This document shows, in pieces, positions 29,130-34,265 of a stretch of DNA of 34,265 nt (positions within the stretch are counted from its first letter, which is position 1; every line of letters begins with the position of its first letter). A model generated the notes under the pieces. That model did not search any database. It was not told the origin of the DNA and saw only the letters and a list, made by a program, of their open reading frames with translations. The stretch is from the NCBI RefSeq assembly GCF_004137255.1, contig NZ_SDWT01000006.1, positions 1 to 34,265 of the forward strand, written 5' to 3'. The translations under genes were made by a program, and so were the position numbers. This stretch comes from Nocardioides oleivorans (lineage in GTDB: Bacteria; Actinomycetota; Actinomycetes; Propionibacteriales; Nocardioidaceae).

Positions 29130-30407
29130 ATGCGCTGGCTGAAGGACCCCGTGGTGCAGTTCCTCGCCACGGGACTCGCCACGCTGGTCGTCGTGCTCGT
29201 CGTGACCAGCGCGCTGAGCCGCTCGGCCGCCGACGAGGAGGCGGTCGGCGACGCCAGGTCCCTCACGTCCGTGCTCGGCCAGTCCGTCGCGCAGCCCGCC
29301 ATCCCGGCGGGCCTCGTGGACGGCGACGCGGCAGCGATCGACAAGCTGGACCGGACGGCGCTCGACCGGCTGCTGGTGGGCGACGTGCTCCGCATCAAGA
29401 TCTGGGACGTCGACGGCACGGTGCTCTACAGCGACCAGACCGAGCTGATCGGCGCGGTCTACCCGCTCGGCGACGACGAGCTCGAGGTCATCGAGGACGG
29501 GGGCACCGACGCGGAGCTGTCCGACCTCTCGAAGCCGGAGAACCGCTTCGAGCGCGAGATCGGTGGCGACCTCCTCGAGGTCTACACCCGCATCGAGTCG
29601 CCCGAGGGCGAGCCGCTGCTGTTCGAGGCCTACCTCGGGGTCGACCGGATCCGCGAGAGCCGGGCGCAGATCCTGGACCGCTTCCTGCCGATCACCATCG
29701 CCTCGCTCCTGGCCCTCGTCGCCCTCAGCACACCCCTCGTGTGGCTGCTCTCGCGGCGCATCCAGCGCGCCGCTCGCGAGCGCGAGGGGTTGCTCGAGGC
29801 GGCCGTGCGCGCCTCCGACGGCGAGCGCCTGCGGATCGCCCGCGACCTCCACGACGGGGTCGTCCAAGACCTCGCGGGGTCGTCGATGGCGCTGTCCACC
29901 CTCGCCGCGCGCGCCCGCGAGGACGAGCGCGACGACCTCGAGGAGATCGGTCGGACGCTGCGGGTCAGCATGCGGGCACTGCGCTCGCTGCTCGTCGAGA
30001 TCTACCCGCCCGACCTGCACACCGCGGGCATCGAGGCGGCGCTGCACGACCTCGTCGCGCCCCTGGCCGCGACCGGCGTCCAGGTGGACGTCGACGTCAG
30101 CGGGACGGAGGACGCGCCCCGATCCGCCGTCGCCCTGGTCTGGCGGGTCGCCCAGGAGTCGGTGCGCAACGTGGTCCGCCACGCCGGGGCCGGTCGCATG
30201 TCCCTGACGGTCCATCGCCAGGGAGGGGCGCTCGTGCTCGAGGTCGTCGACGACGGTGCCGGGTTCGACCCGGCGGCGGTGCGCAGCGGCGACCGGTTCG
30301 GCCTGCGCGCGGCGGAGAGCCTGGTGCGCGAGCACGGCGGCACGATGGAGGTCGAGTCCGGACCGGGCTCGGGCACGATGGTGAGGATGGAGGTCCCCCT
30401 CGCATGA
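29130..30407 (+). CDS. Membrane sensor histidine kinase, NarL-partner type (HisKA_3)
   Basis: A 425-residue kinase. Membrane segments at about residues 10-30 and 184-207 enclose an external sensor domain of about 150 residues, with a CACHE/PAS-like IWDVDGTVLYSDQTELIGAVYPL (read in parts). The cytosolic part has the HisKA_3 box RIARDLHDGVVQDLAG with His241, then the ATPase domain (SVRNVVRHAG, VVDDGAGFDP, FGLRAAESLV). The ATG at 29130 has GCGGAGAT upstream; the in-frame reading before it is a shadow of the secreted-protein gene. The stop overlaps the regulator start (ATGA), so the pair is coupled. The signal is unknown; the secreted protein upstream is a candidate. Confidence 0.94.
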   Translation: MRWLKDPVVQFLATGLATLVVVLVVTSALSRSAADEEAVGDARSLTSVLGQSVAQPAIPAGLVDGDAAAIDKLDRTALDRLLVGDVLRIKIWDVDGTVLYSDQTELIGAVYPLGDDELEVIEDGGTDAELSDLSKPENRFEREIGGDLLEVYTRIESPEGEPLLFEAYLGVDRIRESRAQILDRFLPITIASLLALVALSTPLVWLLSRRIQRAAREREGLLEAAVRASDGERLRIARDLHDGVVQDLAGSSMALSTLAARAREDERDDLEEIGRTLRVSMRALRSLLVEIYPPDLHTAGIEAALHDLVAPLAATGVQVDVDVSGTEDAPRSAVALVWRVAQESVRNVVRHAGAGRMSLTVHRQGGALVLEVVDDGAGFDPAAVRSGDRFGLRAAESLVREHGGTMEVESGPGSGTMVRMEVPLA

Positions 30408-31072
30408 CCCGGATGATCCGTGTGGTGCTGGCCGACGACCACGCAGTCGTGCGTCGCGGCCTCACCGGCCTGCTGGAGTCCACCGACGACCTGGAGGTCG
30501 TGGGAGTGGCGGCCGACGGCAGCGAGGCGGTCGCGCTGGTGCGTGAGCACCGGCCCGACGTGGTCCTCATGGACCTCCAGATGCCCGTCCTCGACGGCGT
30601 CGAGGCCACCCGCGCGATCGTCGCCGACCAGTCCGGTGACGGGACCGGCACCGAGGTGCTCGTCCTCACCTCGTTCTCCGACCACGCACGCATCGACGCC
30701 GCCATCGAGGCGGGCGCGGTGGGCTACCTCCTCAAGGACGCCGAGCCCGAGGTCCTGCTCGACGGCATCCGCGCCGTGGCGCGCGGCGAGTCGCCCCTCG
30801 ACCCCCGGGCGGCCCGCCGCCTCCTGACCCGTTCGAGCCGGGGCCGGGCGTCGTCCGAGGTCGGGGTGTCCGACCTCTCCCCGCGGGAGGCGGAGGTGCT
30901 CCGGCTCGTCGTCGAGGGGCTGCTCAACAAGCAGATCGCCCAGCGCCTCGGCATCACCGAGCGCACCGTCAAGGCCCACCTCACCTCCGTCTACCAGCGC
31001 ATCGGCGTGGCCGACCGCACGCAGGCAGCGCTGTGGGCGCAGAGGCACGACCTCGGCGGCCCGACCGGGTGA
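30404..31072 (+). CDS. NarL/FixJ-type response regulator
   Basis: A 222-residue regulator. The receiver domain has acidic pocket Asp11-Asp12, phospho-acceptor Asp57 (VVLMDLQMP), Ser90 and Lys111. The LuxR-type HTH is at about residues 157-215 (LSPREAEVLRLVVEGLLNKQIA, ITERTVKAHLTSVYQRIG, read in parts). The ATG overlaps the kinase stop by four bases. When phosphorylated it should dimerise and activate or repress promoters; targets are not visible here. Convergent with the Ser/Thr kinase gene; a hairpin at 31061-31082 holds its stop in the loop. Confidence 0.95.
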   Translation: MTRMIRVVLADDHAVVRRGLTGLLESTDDLEVVGVAADGSEAVALVREHRPDVVLMDLQMPVLDGVEATRAIVADQSGDGTGTEVLVLTSFSDHARIDAAIEAGAVGYLLKDAEPEVLLDGIRAVARGESPLDPRAARRLLTRSSRGRASSEVGVSDLSPREAEVLRLVVEGLLNKQIAQRLGITERTVKAHLTSVYQRIGVADRTQAALWAQRHDLGGPTG

Positions 31073-31082
31073 TGCCGGTCGG
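31061..31082. terminator. Hairpin over the regulator stop codon
   Basis: CCGACCGG, loop GTGATG (with the TGA stop), CCGGTCGG: a perfect 8-bp stem. An alternative stem, GACCGGG with CCCGGTC (31063-31069 and 31083-31089), is mutually exclusive. It separates the regulator from the convergent kinase gene. Confidence 0.5.
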
Positions 31083-31087
31083 CCCGG

Positions 31088-32473
31088 TCAGCCCTCGCCG
31101 GCGATCAGGTACTGGTCGTCGAAGCGCTGCAGCTGCAGGCGGATCCGGTCGGTGGTGCGCTGGCCGGACTTCATCACGTAGTCGACGGTGTAGCCCACCG
31201 TGAGGTCCGACGGGTCGCTGGTGACCTCGGTCAGGGTCGCCGTGCGGACCTTGCGCCACCACGAGATGTAGCCGCCGTAGTTGCCGCTGGCCTGCTGGAA
31301 CTCCGGCGTCAGCTGCTCGAAAGCCGCACGAGGATCGGTCGTCACCGTGGCGATGTAGGAGGTGATGAAGGCGTCCATCTGGGCCCGGACGTCGTCGGCG
31401 GACAGCGGCGGGTCGGCCGGCGTCGTCTCCGACGTCGTCTCCGAGCTGGCCGACGTCGGGGTGCCCTCGTCGGGGGTCGCCTCCGGCGTGCCGCGCCCGG
31501 CCCAGACGTACGCCGCCGCCACGGCCGCGATCGCGAGCACGGCGACGGCTGCGATCAACGCCCAGGCGCGACCGGACCGCTGCCGCTGCGTCGGGGCCGC
31601 CGGCTCGGCCGGCACGCTCGCCATCACCCCGGTGCCGTACGACGTCGGGGCGGGCGCGGCAGGCGCGGCGAGGGCGGTCGAGCGCTGGCCCCGCGAGATC
31701 CGGCCGAGCTCGTCGCGGACGCGCCTCATCGACCAGCGCTGCTCGGGATCGCGGTGCATCATCACCGTCAGCAGGCCGGCCATGGGGTGGTCCTCGGGCA
31801 GCCGGGGCGGCTCCTCGTGGATGATCTTGTAGAGGGCGCCGATGAGGTTGTCGCCGACCTCGTAGGGCGCGCGACCCGTCACGGCGTGGAAGAGGGTGGC
31901 GCCCAGCGACCAGACGTCGCTCGCCGGCGTCGCGGAGGAGCCGGAGGCCACCTCCGGCGCCAGGTAGGCGGGGGAGCCGGTGACCAGGCCGGTCTGGGTG
32001 AGCGAGGCGTCGTCGGACGCGCGGGCGATGCCGAAGTCGTTGAGCTTGGCGACGCCGCCCGCCACCAGGATGTTGCTGGGCTTCACGTCGCGGTGGACGA
32101 TCCCCGCCCCGTGCGCCTCGGCGAGGGCGTCGGCCACCTGGGCGAGCAGGGTGGCGGCCTCCGTCGCCTCGAGGGGGCCGGAGCGTCGGACCAGGTCGCC
32201 CAGCGGGTCGCCGTCGACGTACTCCATCACCAGCCAGTGCACGTCGGCGTCCGCCACGAGGTCGAACACCGAGACCACGTGCGGATGGTTGAGCGCGGCG
32301 GCCAGGCGCGCCTCGCGGGCGGCGCGCTCGAGGTACTGCTCCTCCGAGCCGGGCACCACGCCGATGCGCTTGATCGCCACCGTCCGGCCCAGCACCTCGT
32401 CGTGCGCGAGGTGGACCGTCCCCGAACCACCTCGACCGATCTCCCGCTCGAGCCGGTACCTGCCTGCGATCAC
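31088..32473 (-). CDS. Membrane Ser/Thr protein kinase with extracellular NTF2-like domain
   Basis: A 461-residue Hanks-type kinase. The kinase domain (residues 1-260) has Gly-loop EIGRGGSGTV, Lys35, catalytic HRDVKPSN (Asp129), DFG at 146-148 and APE at 172-174. An Ala/Pro linker leads to a membrane segment (about 302-324) and an outside part of about 135 residues, first Thr/Ser/Glu-rich and then a compact domain (DAFITSYIAT to FDDQYLIAGEG) that resembles NTF2-like folds. It has no PASTA repeats, so it is not PknB. It should phosphorylate cytosolic proteins in response to an outside signal. The GTG at 32473 has GAGGAG upstream. Divergent from tyrS with which it shares -10 bases. Confidence 0.92.
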   Translation of the reverse strand: MIAGRYRLEREIGRGGSGTVHLAHDEVLGRTVAIKRIGVVPGSEEQYLERAAREARLAAALNHPHVVSVFDLVADADVHWLVMEYVDGDPLGDLVRRSGPLEATEAATLLAQVADALAEAHGAGIVHRDVKPSNILVAGGVAKLNDFGIARASDDASLTQTGLVTGSPAYLAPEVASGSSATPASDVWSLGATLFHAVTGRAPYEVGDNLIGALYKIIHEEPPRLPEDHPMAGLLTVMMHRDPEQRWSMRRVRDELGRISRGQRSTALAAPAAPAPTSYGTGVMASVPAEPAAPTQRQRSGRAWALIAAVAVLAIAAVAAAYVWAGRGTPEATPDEGTPTSASSETTSETTPADPPLSADDVRAQMDAFITSYIATVTTDPRAAFEQLTPEFQQASGNYGGYISWWRKVRTATLTEVTSDPSDLTVGYTVDYVMKSGQRTTDRIRLQLQRFDDQYLIAGEG

Positions 32474-32499
32474 GTGCGCTCCTCACTGCGTGCTCGCCC

Positions 32500-32506
32500 T
32501 AGGCTA
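32500..32506. promoter_or_regulatory. Overlapping divergent -10 boxes (kinase / tyrS)
   Basis: TAGGCTA reads TAGGCT forward (32500-32505, toward tyrS) and TAGCCT on the reverse strand (32506-32501, toward the kinase). Both match the -10 form used elsewhere in this window. Polymerase could use only one direction at a time. Leaders would be about 35 nt for tyrS and 20 nt for the kinase, each with a Shine-Dalgarno. Confidence 0.55.
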
Positions 32507-32546
32507 GTGCGCGGCAACCAACCGACCTCACCCCGAAGGAACCGAC

Positions 32547-33812
32547 GTGACGACCCCGAATGTCCTCGACGAGCTGGAGTGGCGCGGCCTGATCGCGCAC
32601 TCCACCGACCGCGACGCGCTCCGCGCGGCGCTGGGCGAGGGGAGCGTCAGGTTCTATGTGGGCTTCGACCCCACCGCGCCGAGCCTGCACATGGGCAACC
32701 TCGTCCAGCTGGTCACCGCGCGCAGGCTCCAGGACGCCGGCCACACGCCCTACATCCTCGTCGGCGGCGCGACCGGGATGATCGGTGATCCGCGCGACTC
32801 CGGCGAGCGCACGCTGAACTCGCTCGACACGGTCAGGGACTGGACCGAGCGCGTGCGCGAGCAGGTCTCCCGCTTCGTGACGTTCGAGGGTGACAACGCC
32901 GCCACGACGGTCAACAACTACGACTGGACCGCCTCGCTCTCGACGATCGACTTCCTGCGCGACATCGGCAAGCACTTCCCGGTCAACCGGATGCTCGCGC
33001 GCGACACCGTGAAGCGACGCCTCGAGTCGGGGATCAGCTACACGGAGTTCTCCTACGTGCTGCTCCAGTCGATGGACTACCTCAACCTGTTCCGCGAGCA
33101 CGGTGTCGCGCTGCAGTTCGGCGGGTCGGACCAGTGGGGCAACATCACCGGCGGAGCGGACCTGGTCCGCCGGGTGACGGGGGAGAGCGTGTACGCCTTC
33201 GCCACGCCGCTCATCACCAAGACCGACGGCACCAAGTACGGCAAGACCGAGGGCGGCGCCCTGTGGCTCGACCCGTCGATGATGTCGCCCTACGCCTTCC
33301 ACCAGTTCTGGCTCAACGTCGAGGACGAGAAGGTCGGGGAGATGCTGCGCATCTTCACCTTCCTCACGGCTGCCGAGATCGAGGAGCTCGAGCAGCAGAC
33401 TGCCGAGAAGCCGTTCCTGCGTGCCGGGCAGAAGCGGCTCGCCGACGAGGTGACCGCGCTGGTGCACGGCGCCGAGGAGGTCGAGCAGGCCAAGGCGGCC
33501 GCGGCCGCGCTGTTCGGCGGGGGAAACCTCGGTGCGATCAAGCCCGAGACCCTCACCGCCGCGCTGCGCGAGGCAGGCGGTACGACGCTTCCCGCCGGCG
33601 AGCTGCCCGGGATCCTCGACCTGCTGGTGGCCGCGGGCCTGGCCAAGAGCAAGGGCGAGGCGCGGCGCACCGTGGCCGAGGGAGGGGCGTACCTCAACAA
33701 CGTGCGGGTCGAGGACGTCGAGCTCCAGCCGACCTCCGCCGACCTCGTCGCCGGCTCCTGGCTCGTGCTGCGCCGCGGGAAGAAGAACTTCGCGGGCGTC
33801 GAGGTGTCCTGA
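32547..33812 (+). CDS. tyrS: Tyrosyl-tRNA synthetase
   Basis: A 421-residue class I synthetase that charges tRNA-Tyr. FYVGFDPTAPSLHMGN holds the HIGH-like motif (HMGN, residues 48-51), GSDQWGNI the tyrosine-site region, and KYGKT the KMSKS-like loop. A C-terminal S4 RNA-binding domain begins near residue 355 (GILDLLVAAGLAKSKGEARR, read in parts). The GTG at 32547 has AAGGA 8 nt upstream. It is followed by a terminator-like hairpin and then by the promoters of an rRNA operon. TyrRS directly upstream of an rRNA operon is a known actinobacterial arrangement, as I recall. Confidence 0.96.
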   Translation: MTTPNVLDELEWRGLIAHSTDRDALRAALGEGSVRFYVGFDPTAPSLHMGNLVQLVTARRLQDAGHTPYILVGGATGMIGDPRDSGERTLNSLDTVRDWTERVREQVSRFVTFEGDNAATTVNNYDWTASLSTIDFLRDIGKHFPVNRMLARDTVKRRLESGISYTEFSYVLLQSMDYLNLFREHGVALQFGGSDQWGNITGGADLVRRVTGESVYAFATPLITKTDGTKYGKTEGGALWLDPSMMSPYAFHQFWLNVEDEKVGEMLRIFTFLTAAEIEELEQQTAEKPFLRAGQKRLADEVTALVHGAEEVEQAKAAAAALFGGGNLGAIKPETLTAALREAGGTTLPAGELPGILDLLVAAGLAKSKGEARRTVAEGGAYLNNVRVEDVELQPTSADLVAGSWLVLRRGKKNFAGVEVS

Positions 33813-33848
33813 GACGGGCCATCAGATGGCCAGCAGATGGCCTCCCGG

Positions 33849-33892
33849 TGGGGCGTCGGGGACCGGGCGACGCGCCCGCACCTGACGCCCCA
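33849..33892 (+). terminator. tyrS terminator, two-part hairpin
   Basis: An outer 9-bp stem, TGGGGCGTC (33849-33857) with GACGCCCCA (33884-33892), encloses an inner stem CGGGCG-ACG-CGCCCG (33864-33878). No T-tract. Just upstream, GGCCATC-A-GATGGCC (33817-33831) and a repeat of CAGATGGCC add further pairing. Confidence 0.55.
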
Positions 33893-33955
33893 TCCGTCAC
33901 AACAGGCCTCTGACCTGCGGAAACGTCGATGTGCTCGCGGTCACACCATCTCGAT

Positions 33956-33984
33956 TTGCGCGTTGTCATGAGTACGCATACTGT
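33956..33984 (+). promoter_or_regulatory. rRNA operon promoter P1
   Basis: TTGCGC (33956-33961), 17-bp spacer, TACTGT (33979-33984). It lies after the tyrS terminator in the long gene-free stretch before the rRNA genes. Confidence 0.5.
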
Positions 33985-34112
33985 TCTCTCTGTCGCCAGG
34001 GAGCGGCGGGGAGCAAGACCGGTCAGGTCGGGCTCCCGGCCCCGGGCAGGACAACCCGAAGCGGTCATCGGTCACGGTGACACCAGTGGGTCAGAGTGAA
34101 ACAGCCGAGGAT

Positions 34113-34142
34113 TTGCCACGGTAGAAAGTCACTCGCTAGGTT
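34113..34142 (+). promoter_or_regulatory. rRNA operon promoter P2
   Basis: TTGCCA (34113-34118), 18-bp spacer, TAGGTT (34137-34142). This gives a leader that contains the conserved pre-16S element at 34206. Confidence 0.55.
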
Positions 34143-34265
34143 TCACCAGTTGCCTCACGCAACCGAGATCCTCTCCGGATCGCGATGTGGGTGCGTCTGA
34201 TTTTTGAGAACTCAACAGTGTGTTTGATTAGTCGACGAATTAGTTTGTTATGCCCCGTTGACATC
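34143..34265 (+). other. Leader of an rRNA operon (16S gene expected just past the right edge)
   Basis: GAGAACTCAACAGTGTG at 34206-34222 is a well-known element of actinobacterial pre-16S leaders, upstream of the RNase III processing stem. The sequence then turns AT-richer (TTTGATTAGTCGACGAATTAG), as in such leaders. The 16S 5' end itself is not in the window. Between 33893 and this point there is no gene, only the two promoters. Confidence 0.8.

Noticed and set aside
1..34265. CRISPR arrays, insertion sequences, toxin-antitoxin or known defence systems
   Set aside because: No regularly spaced repeats, transposase, or recognised defence-protein motifs were found on either strand.

Overview
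The window is high-GC actinobacterial chromosome, most likely from Nocardioides or a close relative in the Nocardioidaceae (an inference, not proven). The grounds are very high GC with C/G-ending codons, frequent GTG starts, many TANNNT -10 boxes placed 6-7 nt before start codons, a DUF222 HNH-endonuclease gene, a DUF5994 gene, and a pre-16S leader motif typical of Actinomycetota at the right edge. The order uppS / zur / glyS / dgt / dnaG / tRNA-Asn resembles, from memory, the M. tuberculosis Rv2341-Rv2362c region, so the left half is an ancestral housekeeping block with lineage-specific insertions. I see no insertion sequence, integrase, prophage or CRISPR array.

Layout. 1-751: 5' part of a DUF222/HNH gene running off the left edge, followed by an intergenic repeat. 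975-1757: uppS. 1771-5164: a reverse-strand zinc operon, znuA-znuC-znuB-zur plus a 48-codon ORF, under two Zur-box-like palindromes that cover both elements of a leaderless znuA promoter. A small ABM-domain gene diverges from it, followed by glyS. 7012-9509: three exported proteins of unknown function (one with a short collagen-like stretch). 9547-13648: dusB, a secreted LAS-type metallopeptidase, a DUF5994 gene and dgt. 13645-14665: a three-gene membrane module (holin_3_6-like, DUF3618, YtxH-like). 14784-17350: dnaG, a coupled gene of unknown function, tRNA-Asn and a strong hairpin terminator. 17545-24305: a roadblock-like protein, a PIG-L deacetylase, a Tat-exported sulfite-oxidase-family enzyme, the DUF1800-DUF1501 pair and a double-GNAT acetyltransferase. 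24333-28616: an orphan GAF histidine kinase, a CAT-anticodon tRNA, and an MFS exporter with a divergent TetR regulator around a 33-bp palindrome. 28684-32473: a secreted small protein with a NarL-type two-component system, and a membrane Ser/Thr kinase. 32547-34265: tyrS, a terminator, and promoters plus leader of an rRNA operon whose 16S gene should start just past the right edge.

How it fits together. About a third of the genes look leaderless. Many convergent pairs are separated by almost nothing except a hairpin that contains or touches the stop codons. The zinc operon is the clearest regulatory circuit: the repressor is the fourth gene of the operon it probably controls, and all three transporter subunits carry histidine-rich segments. 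Other candidate systems worth attention are the DUF1800/DUF1501 pair, in which only one partner has a Tat signal, and the secreted-protein/kinase/regulator trio.
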